From Endozoicomonas sp. NE40 (lineage in GTDB: Bacteria; Pseudomonadota; Gammaproteobacteria; Pseudomonadales; Endozoicomonadaceae): a DNA stretch of 64,000 nt. The notes beneath the pieces are model-generated. The model searched no databases. It saw only the letters and a list, made by a program, of their open reading frames with translations, and was not told the DNA's origin. This document shows, in pieces, positions 7,884-16,540 of the stretch. The position numbers were made by a program, and so were the translations under genes. The stretch covers positions 3,453,501 to 3,517,500 of the forward strand of contig NZ_JBEWTB010000002.1 of assembly GCF_040549045.1 (NCBI RefSeq), written 5' to 3'. Within the stretch, counting starts at the first letter, position 1. Every line of letters begins with the position of its first letter.

Positions 7884-10800
7884 TTAGTCCAGCGCCCTCC
7901 TTCCCAGCAGGGAATAAAGTACAGGCACAACAAACAGTGTCAGCAGTGTTGATACCAGCAGACCGCCAATAATACTGGCCCCCATGGGCGCCCACATCAT
8001 GGAACCGGAAAGGGTCAGTGGCAGCAGGCCGCCAATGGTGGTCATGGTGGTTAGCAGAATCGGCAATAACCGTACCTGCCCGGCTTCAATAATGGCTTCT
8101 TTTATCTCCATGCCTTTTCTGCGCAGCTGATTACTGTAATCTACCAGTATGATGGAATTGTTGACGACAATACCCACCAGTGAAGTCAACCCGATAAAGG
8201 CAGTAAAGGAGAAGGTAAAACCGGCAAACCACAGTGCCAGAATCATGCCCGTCACGGCAAAAGGAATGGCTGTAAAAATCACCAGCGGCTGACTGAACGA
8301 GTTGAACTGTAACACCAGTATCGCAAAAATGCCCAGCAAGGCAATCAGCAGCACTTTAGCCATACCGGCAAACGACTCTTCCCGCTGCTCCTGTTCACCG
8401 CCTACCTGATAAGTCACGCCATCCGGCCACTGGTACTGATCCAGTTTTGCCCGAATGGCATTGGTCACGGTTTCTGCCTGATAACCGGCTTTCAGGTCAG
8501 CGGTTATTCTTGCCATACGTTCTGTCAGATGATGCTGAAAACGAGGCAGGGCATCCTGCATTTCCAGCTTAACCAGTTGTTTGACCGGAACCAGATGGCC
8601 GCTGGTGGACTTCACCATCATGCGGTCAAAGTCTTCCAGTTGGGGTTCATTACCAGACGACTGACCTTTAACAACAATCGGGTAATTCTCTCCCGAGTGG
8701 TCACGGAACTGGCTGACAGGTACCCCGACAAGACTGGCTCGAATAACCTGGTCAATAGAGCTGATGGCGACCCCGTACATGGCGGCTTTATCTCGGTTAA
8801 TGGTGACATTCAGGTCAACCTTGGGGTTGTCCAGGGGATTATCGACATTCACCGTTCCGGGTGTGGTAGCAATGATCTGCTCAATATCCCTGGATACCGC
8901 CAGAACCTGGTTCAGATCGTCCCCCATAATCCGGAAGGCAACAGAGGCTTCATAAGGGGGACCCTGTAACAGTTCCTTAACCACCACTCGCGCCCCAACA
9001 ATACGGCTGAAGTCGTCTCTAAGGGACTCAACAAAAGGTTCTACCTCACTGAGCCGACCGGTATTCAGATTAATAACCACCTGGGCATAGTTGGGTACCT
9101 GACGTTTAGGGAAAATGTTGTAGTAGATTCTGGGGTTATCTTTACCAATGTTGCTGACCACGGAACGTACCAGTGGGTAGTCTTTGACAATACCTTCAAC
9201 CTGTCGTACGGCATTGTCTGTTTGCTGAAAACTGGAACCTTCGGGCAGTTCAACATTGACCAGCAGCATCGGCTTTTCAGCCTTGGGAAACATACTGACA
9301 CCCAGTGTGCCTGCCAGCATAATGGAGCCAGCCAGGGTCATGACGGCTATTATCAGGATCAGCACCGGATAACGAAGGGCGCCACTGAGCAGCGCTTTAT
9401 AGGGGCCGTAAGTAAATGCCTGCAGACCCCTTAACAGTAATGGCGGTTTGCTGTCCTGTCCTTTCAGCATAACGCTGGCGAGCAGTGGCGACAGGCTCAG
9501 GGCAATAATCAGGGAAGCCAGCAGGGTCAGAATAACGGTGACCGGCATGGATCTCATGAATATGCCAGCGCCAGTCTGCAACAGCATAATCGGCAGAAAA
9601 GCCAGAATGGTGGTCAGGGTTCCGCTGATGACTGCCCAGCCGACCTGACTGGCCCCCCGGGCAGCGGCTTCCATCGGCGCATAGCCTTTGCGCAGGAAGC
9701 GGTGAACGTTTTCTGTCACCACAATGGCATTATCAACCAGAAGCCCCAGTGCGATCACCAGTCCGGCAATCGACATCTGCTGCAGGCCATAGCCAGCGAG
9801 GTCTACCCAACCCAAGCCAATAAACACTGACAGGGGAATGGCAAGAATAATGACAACCGCCGACCGGGCGCCCAGAAACAGGACGGTGAGCAACCCGACC
9901 AGTATCAGACCCTGAACCAGACTGTTGAAAAACTGGGAGACACGATCGTGTACCGACTCACTCTGGTCGTGGGCAATACCAATGGCAACGTCTGCAGGTA
10001 ACTCCTGCCCAAAATCATCCAGCGTCTGTTTGATAGCGTCCATGACGGTGAAGATATTGCTGCCCTTGCGCTGGACAACGGTGACAAAAATGGACCGGGT
10101 TCCCTGAAATCGTGCCTGATAGGTAGGCAGAGCATCGGTGAAGACGATATCGGCAATATCTTTAACAAACACGACTCTCCCCGGAGTAGAGACCACGGCC
10201 GTTCTTTCAACGGCTTCAATATCTTTGAAGTCACCACTGGTTCGTACCGTAAAACGGCGTTTGCCTGCCAGAACATGACCGCCGGGAAGGTTGACTCCGG
10301 ACGCCTGTATAGCGGCAATCAGGTCTTCAACCCCAATGCCCAGTTCCTGCATCCGGGCAAGGTCTGCCTGAACCTGCAGTTGCTGTTCGGGATAAGCTTC
10401 TGTTGTCGCTTTTTTGATACCGGGAATCCGTTCAATGCGCTTTTCCAGTTTTTCTCCCAGCAGTCGCAATGTGTTATAGCTCCGGGATTCAGACATCAGG
10501 GCAATCTGGATAATGCTGACATCAATCGGAGAGATACGGTCAATGGCCAGCACCGGAATATCTTCCGGCAGCTGGTCGCGTATTTTGGCAATTTCGGCTA
10601 CCACATCGTCATACTGTTCCTGAGGGTCAGTGCCGTAGAGGAACTCGACCTGAATCACCGCCAGACCATCTTCGATATCACTCTTTAAAATTCTTATGTC
10701 GTCTAACTCCTTGATGGCTTCCTCGATAGGGTCAACAATCAGCTTCTCCATATCCAGTGGGTTGGTACCGGGATAGACGACACGTACCATCGTTGCCGGA

Positions 10801-10925
10801 AATTCAAACTGGGGATCTTCAGAGCGGGGCATGGTCATCAATGACACAATACCCAGTGCTACCAGCAATAACATGACCACCAGGGTAAAGCGCCGGTTCT
10901 GAATCGCAATGGCTGGGAGTTTCAT
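7884..10925 (-). CDS. RND-family efflux transporter permease (HAE1/AcrB-like)
   Basis: 1013 residues, typical for an RND pump subunit. It is an inner-membrane proton antiporter that works with a periplasmic adaptor and an outer-membrane channel. One N-terminal membrane helix (about 12-32) is followed by a large periplasmic loop, a block of helices from about 335 to 475, a second periplasmic loop and C-terminal helices from about 855. The GLLVDNAIVVTENV stretch carries the Asp of the proton relay, and GIVVNNSIILVDY is its repeat in the second half. It sits directly downstream of the adaptor gene with a 5-base gap, so the pair is an operon. No outer-membrane channel gene is adjacent, so a shared TolC is likely. 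The substrate is unknown. Confidence 0.93.
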   Translation of the reverse strand: MKLPAIAIQNRRFTLVVMLLLVALGIVSLMTMPRSEDPQFEFPATMVRVVYPGTNPLDMEKLIVDPIEEAIKELDDIRILKSDIEDGLAVIQVEFLYGTDPQEQYDDVVAEIAKIRDQLPEDIPVLAIDRISPIDVSIIQIALMSESRSYNTLRLLGEKLEKRIERIPGIKKATTEAYPEQQLQVQADLARMQELGIGVEDLIAAIQASGVNLPGGHVLAGKRRFTVRTSGDFKDIEAVERTAVVSTPGRVVFVKDIADIVFTDALPTYQARFQGTRSIFVTVVQRKGSNIFTVMDAIKQTLDDFGQELPADVAIGIAHDQSESVHDRVSQFFNSLVQGLILVGLLTVLFLGARSAVVIILAIPLSVFIGLGWVDLAGYGLQQMSIAGLVIALGLLVDNAIVVTENVHRFLRKGYAPMEAAARGASQVGWAVISGTLTTILAFLPIMLLQTGAGIFMRSMPVTVILTLLASLIIALSLSPLLASVMLKGQDSKPPLLLRGLQAFTYGPYKALLSGALRYPVLILIIAVMTLAGSIMLAGTLGVSMFPKAEKPMLLVNVELPEGSSFQQTDNAVRQVEGIVKDYPLVRSVVSNIGKDNPRIYYNIFPKRQVPNYAQVVINLNTGRLSEVEPFVESLRDDFSRIVGARVVVKELLQGPPYEASVAFRIMGDDLNQVLAVSRDIEQIIATTPGTVNVDNPLDNPKVDLNVTINRDKAAMYGVAISSIDQVIRASLVGVPVSQFRDHSGENYPIVVKGQSSGNEPQLEDFDRMMVKSTSGHLVPVKQLVKLEMQDALPRFQHHLTERMARITADLKAGYQAETVTNAIRAKLDQYQWPDGVTYQVGGEQEQREESFAGMAKVLLIALLGIFAILVLQFNSFSQPLVIFTAIPFAVTGMILALWFAGFTFSFTAFIGLTSLVGIVVNNSIILVDYSNQLRRKGMEIKEAIIEAGQVRLLPILLTTMTTIGGLLPLTLSGSMMWAPMGASIIGGLLVSTLLTLFVVPVLYSLLGRRALD

Positions 10926-10930
10926 GGTGG

Positions 10931-12022
10931 TTACTCCTGAAGACCGTAAGCAGCAGCCTCGGAAACAATGACGGTATCGCCATCCAGAAGAAAACCGGCA
11001 CCGGAACTGATAACGGCTTCGCCTTCCTCCAGACCTGAATCACTGGCAATGAAACCTGATTCCATAAAGTTCAGATTGATATTTCTCAGGGTCACCGACT
11101 GATCACCGGGTTTGTAGACAAACACCTCTGCCGAAGAGCGGCTGGCATTAACGACAGACTCAACAGGAATCAGTGCCAGCATCTGCTGTCTGGAGGGAGT
11201 AAGGGTAACCTTGCCCACAAAGCCTGAACGCAACTTGCTGGTGGTTTCGGGGAAGGCGATCTCTACCTGAAAGGTGCCTGTGCGTTCATCAGCCAGTGCC
11301 GCAAGGCGGGTAACCTGTCCGGTAAAGGTCTGTCCGGGCCAGGCATCAAACTGAATCAGTGCCTTGTCGTTTTTCTTAACCCTGACAATTTCTTCATCGG
11401 TCAGGCCGGTTTTAAGCACCCAGCCCCGGGCCGTGTCTGCCACCACCAGTACAGGTTGATTGGGTGTTACCAGTTCGTTTTCTTCTACATGACGCCGTAA
11501 TACAAGACCCTGTGACGGAGCATCAATGCGAGAGTACCTCTGGTTAAACAGGGTGATACGCAGCCGGCTTCTGGCAACCTCCAGCTCGGTTTCTGCAGAC
11601 TGGAGCTGATCCAGCGACACCACATTGTTCTTGTGCAGTTTGCTGATGCGCTCCAGGTTGCGTTTTGCCAGGTCCAGCCTTGCCCTGGCTTCATCGACCT
11701 GTGCGTTAACCTCTTCCATGGTCAGGCTGGCGAGCAACTGCCCGGTCTGCACCCGATCGCCTTCATCAACCAACAGTTGTGCCACGGGGCCTGCTGTTTT
11801 AAACGACAGAGTTTGCTGGGATTTATAAGCGAGAATGCCGCTGGTTCTTATTGGGCGCGAGTATTGCTGGTATTGAACGGTTTCAGTCGTCACGCTGACC
11901 GGTGGTTTACCTGATTCAGGGCTGGCAAAGGCGGGCAATGGCATCGTGCTGTAAAAAACGCTGTAAACAATGCAGTAAAGAGCCAGGGTCACAAGCCCGG
12001 GGCAGTGGCGGGAAGCAGGCAT
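10931..12022 (-). CDS. Efflux RND transporter periplasmic adaptor subunit
   Basis: 363 residues. A hydrophobic N-terminus (about 8-32) serves as signal or anchor. A biotin-lipoyl half motif VAQLLVDEGDRVQTGQLLA is followed by an alpha-helical hairpin (about 110-155), the second lipoyl half RIDAPSQGLVLRRHVEENELV, then beta-barrel and membrane-proximal domains. This is the membrane-fusion protein that bridges the RND permease and the outer-membrane channel. It is the first gene of the pump operon. The divergent tetR starts 132 bp away with a palindromic operator between them. Confidence 0.92.
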   Translation of the reverse strand: MPASRHCPGLVTLALYCIVYSVFYSTMPLPAFASPESGKPPVSVTTETVQYQQYSRPIRTSGILAYKSQQTLSFKTAGPVAQLLVDEGDRVQTGQLLASLTMEEVNAQVDEARARLDLAKRNLERISKLHKNNVVSLDQLQSAETELEVARSRLRITLFNQRYSRIDAPSQGLVLRRHVEENELVTPNQPVLVVADTARGWVLKTGLTDEEIVRVKKNDKALIQFDAWPGQTFTGQVTRLAALADERTGTFQVEIAFPETTSKLRSGFVGKVTLTPSRQQMLALIPVESVVNASRSSAEVFVYKPGDQSVTLRNINLNFMESGFIASDSGLEEGEAVISSGAGFLLDGDTVIVSEAAAYGLQE

Positions 12023-12082
12023 GAAAGTTTGTCCGATATAGTCTTTATTGTGGGCTTAATGCTAAAAGAGTAATGTGTTCGG

Positions 12083-12099
12083 TGTCAACAATGTTGACA
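12083..12099. promoter_or_regulatory. Palindromic operator between RND operon and tetR
   Basis: TGTCAAC-AAT-GTTGACA is a perfect 7-bp inverted repeat with a 3-bp centre. Each arm contains TTGACA on one strand, a consensus -35 box, so one bound repressor could block both divergent promoters. Binding by the neighbouring TetR protein is inferred. Confidence 0.7.
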
Positions 12100-12154
12100 A
12101 TGAATACATTTGTGCAAAACTCTATAGCCAGTACGAGCGATCATCAGGTTAATT

Positions 12155-12757
12155 ATGTCCCGATATCACCATGGAAATCTCCGGCAGGTATTGCTGACTG
12201 AAGCCCGGCGGCAACTGCATGAGTCGGGTGCCGATAAACTGAGCCTGCGGGCCCTGGCAAGGGCTGTTGGTGTTTCCCAGACTGCCCCTTACCGGCACTT
12301 TGCTGACAAGGAAGCCTTGCTGGTGTCGTTGATGACCGATGGTTTTTCAGAACTGGATAAGCATGTCTGCAAAGCGGAGCAGGCATCCGCTAACGTTGAT
12401 GACGAGCTGGTGAATGCCGGGCTGGCTTTTGTTGAGTTTGCTTCCAGCAATCCTGAGTTGTACAAGCTGATGTTCGGGCCGTTGCTTGCCAGAAAAGAGA
12501 TCTGTCCGCAGCTGAAAACGATGGCTTTGAACAGTCTGGGGCGGTTGCAGGGCATTATCAGCCGTAAACTGCAAAGTGCCGACCAGGAACTGATCTGGCA
12601 AACCACCCTGAATGCTACTGCTCTGGTACATGGTCATGCCCGGATGTGCATTAACGGAATGCCCGCCTGTAATCCGGTAACTGGTAAACCTATTGATTTA
12701 CGCAGGGCTTTAAAGGCATTTGCCGATGGCATTAATGCCTGCAACGAACTCCTTTGA
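12155..12757 (+). CDS. TetR/AcrR family transcriptional regulator of the RND pump
   Basis: 200 residues. The N-terminal helix-turn-helix is clear (LSLRALARAVGVSQTAPYRHF, then DKEALLVSL; residues about 25-55). The C-terminal ligand domain has the pattern ELYKLMFGP of the WHG/TetR_C_33 group. Such proteins repress a divergent efflux operon and release DNA on binding a drug. It is divergent from the pump adaptor gene. The ribosome site is weak. Confidence 0.88.
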   Translation: MSRYHHGNLRQVLLTEARRQLHESGADKLSLRALARAVGVSQTAPYRHFADKEALLVSLMTDGFSELDKHVCKAEQASANVDDELVNAGLAFVEFASSNPELYKLMFGPLLARKEICPQLKTMALNSLGRLQGIISRKLQSADQELIWQTTLNATALVHGHARMCINGMPACNPVTGKPIDLRRALKAFADGINACNELL

Positions 12758-12870
12758 AATCACCGAAACATTGATGACTTTGGTAATGTCCGGTCTTGCC
12801 GATAGTTGAAGCTAACACATAGTGTTACTTACGCAGTTTCATTCACGCAGCTTCACTCGGAATTCTGACA

Positions 12871-14301
12871 ATGGTTAAAGGGCTGACTGCTTCTTTTTTG
12901 ACAACAGCCGTCACGATTGTTGTGCTGTTCAGCCTGCCGGGCTGTTCAAAGGTTGAACCGGCGGCGTATGAAGATGGCGAAAAATGGCCGGGTGGAAAAA
13001 CATCCGTGACCGTTTCGGGTAAAAGTTCATTCTCCCGTGCTTCTGCCAATATGGCAGCCAACCGAAGGCTCGATTTCAGTGTGGGTGACAGCTTCTTCAA
13101 AAGTGACTGGGTGCCTGCTCCACAGCCTGACTCATTTCGTGACGGGCTGGGTCCTCTGTTTAACACCCGCTCCTGTGAAGGTTGTCACATTCTTGATGGC
13201 CGGGGGCATTCCCCTGACGATGGCGAACTCAATGAAGGTGGGTTGCTGATCAGAATCAGTGTGCCAGCTACTACTCAGAAAGATAAGGAGCAGCTGACCC
13301 GCAGTGGAGTGGTTCCACATCCGGTTTACGGTGACCAGATTCAGGATTTTTCTCTGGGAGGGGTTAAGCACGAGGCTAAAGTCCGGGTTCGTTACGAATA
13401 TTCAACCATCCGCTTTTCTGATGGGGAGAGTGTTCAGATTCGCAAGCCGGTCATTTCGCTGGAAGGTTTAAACTATGGCCCCCTGCCGGACAATTTGATG
13501 ATGTCGCCTCGTATTGCGTCACCCATGATCGGGCTGGGATTGCTGGAAGCCATATCAGATTCGCAGATTCTGGCGAATGAAGACCCGGATGATCGTGACG
13601 GGGATGGTATTTCCGGTCGTGGTAACCGGGTCTGGGATATTCAAAATAAAAAAACGGCACTTGGACGTTTTGGCTGGAAAGCTGGTCAGCCTAATATGAC
13701 CCAGCAGAGTGCCGGGGCGTTCAATGGGGATATGGGCATTACTTCCAGCCTGTTTCCTGATGACAACTGCACGGAAAGCCAGGTTTCCTGTAAAGAGGCG
13801 ACACCGGAAGAAGATCCGGATGTTTCTGATTCCATACTTGAAAAAGTGGTGTTTTACAGTCGTAACCTCGCCGTTCCCATGCGACTGGATTCCAAAGACC
13901 CGGAAGTGCTGAAAGGGAAGGCACTGTTTGCTAAAGCCCGCTGTACGGGATGCCATATTCCCAACTTTACAACCCTTAAGGTTAAAAATTATCCGGAACA
14001 GTCAGAGCAGAATATCTGGCCATATACGGATTTGCTGCTGCACGATATGGGTGAAGAGCTGGCAGATAATCGTCCTGAGTTTCTTGCTTCGGGTCGTGAG
14101 TGGCGAACGCCGCCGCTGTGGGGGATTGGCAAAACCAGAATGGTCAACCCGAAAGGCACGTTTCTGCATGACGGGCGCGCCCGCACCATTATGGAAGCGA
14201 TTCTCTGGCATGGTGGTGAGGCAGAGGCTGCAAAGCAGGCCGTTATGGATATGAATAAAGAGCAGCGAACCGCGCTGGTCAGATTTGTGAACTCTTTGTA
14301 A
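12871..14301 (+). CDS. Di-heme c-type cytochrome lipoprotein (DUF1111, di-heme oxidoreductase family)
   Basis: 476 residues. A signal segment with lipobox LPGC puts the lipidated Cys at 25. Two c-type heme sites are visible: CEGCH at 102-106 and CTGCH at 358-362. Between them is a Ca-binding-like DRDGDGISGRGN stretch. The layout matches the DUF1111 di-heme family, related to MauG-like and thiol-oxidoreductase-like proteins, often found with imelysin iron-uptake genes; none is adjacent here. It is probably membrane-anchored on the periplasmic side and involved in electron transfer or oxidative modification. The substrate is unknown. Confidence 0.88.
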   Translation: MVKGLTASFLTTAVTIVVLFSLPGCSKVEPAAYEDGEKWPGGKTSVTVSGKSSFSRASANMAANRRLDFSVGDSFFKSDWVPAPQPDSFRDGLGPLFNTRSCEGCHILDGRGHSPDDGELNEGGLLIRISVPATTQKDKEQLTRSGVVPHPVYGDQIQDFSLGGVKHEAKVRVRYEYSTIRFSDGESVQIRKPVISLEGLNYGPLPDNLMMSPRIASPMIGLGLLEAISDSQILANEDPDDRDGDGISGRGNRVWDIQNKKTALGRFGWKAGQPNMTQQSAGAFNGDMGITSSLFPDDNCTESQVSCKEATPEEDPDVSDSILEKVVFYSRNLAVPMRLDSKDPEVLKGKALFAKARCTGCHIPNFTTLKVKNYPEQSEQNIWPYTDLLLHDMGEELADNRPEFLASGREWRTPPLWGIGKTRMVNPKGTFLHDGRARTIMEAILWHGGEAEAAKQAVMDMNKEQRTALVRFVNSL

Positions 14302-14446
14302 TTGAGACGGGGGAAGCACCGGCCTGTGCATGATCCTGTTCGCATAAGAGTTTCTTACAGGATTGTTCAGGAATATTTATTTTTCTTATTAGCTATTCAG
14401 CCCCATACTGCCTGCCTTCTGAAGTTTCGTTAAGTAAATAAACGTT

Positions 14447-15406
14447 ATGGGTTCTCTACATGAGCGCTTTTCGGCATCTGGCGGAAGTTTCCACAGGGTA
14501 GCCCAAAGCCTGTTTTTCCTGATGAGTCTGCTGTGCCTGTTTACTGGTATTTCATCGGCCATTGCTCTGATGCTGGGTATTATTCTGGCTGTTACATTAG
14601 GCAACCCCTGTTTAGAGATGGCGCAGAAAGCGATAAGTGTCCTGCTGAGATTGTCAGTGATTGGCCTGGGCTTTGGCATGAGTGTTCAACAGGCTATAGA
14701 TGCCAGCCAGAACGGCTTTCTGCTGACCGTAACCTCTATCGTCTTTACTCTGGTTCTGGGGGCGTTGACGGCTACCAGAATGGGGCTTACCCGTCATGCC
14801 GGACAGTTGATTTCCAGTGGAACGGCCATTTGTGGCGGCAGCGCAATCGCTGCGGTGGCTCCGGTTATCAAAGCTTCTCCCCGTGATATCTCGGTTGCGC
14901 TGGGTGTTGTGTTCATTCTGAACTCGGTAGCGCTGATTGTATTTCCACCGGTGGGACACTGGCTCTCAATGACACAGGAACAGTTTGGACTCTGGTCAGC
15001 GATTGCTATTCATGATACCAGCTCTGTGGTCGGTGCCAGTGCCAGTTATGGCCCGGAAGCCCTGGCGATTGCCACTACCGTTAAGCTGGGGCGGGCGCTG
15101 TGGATCATCCCTCTGTCTCTGCTGATGGCAGTTATCTCGGGGGGAAATGTCAGGAAAATCAGTATTCCCTGGTTTATCGGGTTGTTTATTCTTGCGATGC
15201 TGGCTAACAGCTTTATCCCCGGAGTCGAAATGTTCAGCGATGATATTGTTGAGTGGTCAAAGAGAGGGCTGGTGTTAACTCTCTTCCTGATCGGTTCAAC
15301 CATGACCCGTGATCTGTTGAGGAGTGTTGGCTTTATGCCAATGGCTTACGGAATTTTCCTGTGGGTGGCCATTGCGTTGTCTTCACTGGGGCTGATCATG
15401 TACTAA
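14447..15406 (+). CDS. YeiH-family putative sulfate exporter (UPF0324)
   Basis: 319 residues with about ten hydrophobic helices. Family signatures are SGTAICGGSAIAAVAPVI (about 124-141) and AIHDTSSVVGA (about 186-196). Family members are inner-membrane proteins annotated as putative sulfate exporters, though few have been tested. It lies alone between the di-heme gene and the TAXI-TRAP genes on the same strand, with 145- and 159-bp gaps, so it probably has its own promoter. No LysR regulator, a common yeiH partner, is adjacent. Confidence 0.85.
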   Translation: MGSLHERFSASGGSFHRVAQSLFFLMSLLCLFTGISSAIALMLGIILAVTLGNPCLEMAQKAISVLLRLSVIGLGFGMSVQQAIDASQNGFLLTVTSIVFTLVLGALTATRMGLTRHAGQLISSGTAICGGSAIAAVAPVIKASPRDISVALGVVFILNSVALIVFPPVGHWLSMTQEQFGLWSAIAIHDTSSVVGASASYGPEALAIATTVKLGRALWIIPLSLLMAVISGGNVRKISIPWFIGLFILAMLANSFIPGVEMFSDDIVEWSKRGLVLTLFLIGSTMTRDLLRSVGFMPMAYGIFLWVAIALSSLGLIMY

Positions 15407-15565
15407 GCGTTACTGTCAGGGGTGCCGTTATTTTATTCCGATGGCCCCCTCCTGCCTTCTCGTCCCTTCCGCTTTAAGTTAGACTCTCGTACACGTGTGG
15501 TGACAGGACATTATAAATAAGCCATGCGCCTGTAAGGGTAGAAGAATAAAAAACGTGGGGGACTT

Positions 15566-16484
15566 ATGCGCAAACTGCTCCTTTCTCTGGCAGCTTTGAT
15601 CTTACCGTTGTTGTCTGTTTCGGTGAGCGCGAACAATTATTCCGTTGGTACGGGTGGGCAAAGTGGAATTTACTATCCGTTTGGAGGCGCCCTGGCCAAA
15701 GTCTGGTCCGATAATATCGAGGGTATAAACGTTAAGGCAGAAGTGACAGCGGCTTCTGTTGAAAACACGATTAAAGTGGTACGGGGCGACATGCTTGCCG
15801 GTCTGGCAATGGGAAATGTTGTTCTGGATGCCTATAAGGGTGAAGGCAAGTTTCCGGCAAAAATGCCTGTGAATGTGCTGTTTGCCCTCTATCCCAACCT
15901 GGTGCATGCGGTGACGACTGCAAAAACGGATATCCAGTCCCTGTCCGACCTGAAGGGTAAGCGGGTTTCACTGGGAGCCCCCGGTTTCTGGTACTGCTGT
16001 AACATCTGCGGCACTGCTGGAGTCCCTGGGTGTGGAAGTGAATGCGGTTTACCTGAATTTCTCTGAAACCACTAATGCCCTTGCCAATGGGCAGATTGAT
16101 GCCGGATTTATTGTGGGTGGGCAGGGCGTTGGCGCTGTGACTCAGCTGGCACTGACCCACGACATTCGTATTCTTGATATTTCTGCACAGGAACAGGCGA
16201 CCTTCAAATCGAAGTACCCTGCTTACAGCAGCTATACCATTCCTGAAGGGGTTTATAACAAGGTCGATGCCGTTAACACCCTGAGTGTCTGGAATGTGAT
16301 TGTTGTTAAGGCAGACCTTCCCGAAGACATGGCTTATGAACTGACCCGCACCGCTTTTGAGAATATTGATCAGGTACGAAAAGTGGTTAAAGCCGCTGAC
16401 GCCACTACTCATGCCAATGCAGGTAGCCTCAATGGCGTGCCACTGCATCCCGGCGCTCTCAGGTATCTGAAAACAGCTCAGTAG
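15566..16484 (+). pseudogene. TAXI-family TRAP transporter solute-binding protein, frameshifted
   Basis: The first frame (from ATG 15566, behind GGGGG) has a signal peptide and the TAXI start NYSVGTGGQSGIYYPFGGALA. It runs correctly to LGAPG and then becomes nonsense. From 15989 the next frame continues with SGTAVTSAALLESLGVEVNA and the rest of the family to a stop at 16484. One extra base in the TTT run at 15985-15987 explains the break; removing it gives an intact protein of about 305 residues. The protein would capture a carboxylate-type solute for the permease 56 bp downstream. It is either a recent loss-of-function mutation or a sequencing error in a short homopolymer. Confidence 0.85.
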
Positions 16485-16540
16485 ACAGTTATTGAAAAAG
16501 GGTAGGTAGCCCGGCAGAAGACTCGTGGAAGGAGGAAGTC

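Noticed and set aside
15771..16448. A 225-codon minus-strand frame opposite the TAXI gene
   Set aside because: The plus-strand halves together match a known family, so the antisense frame is a shadow.
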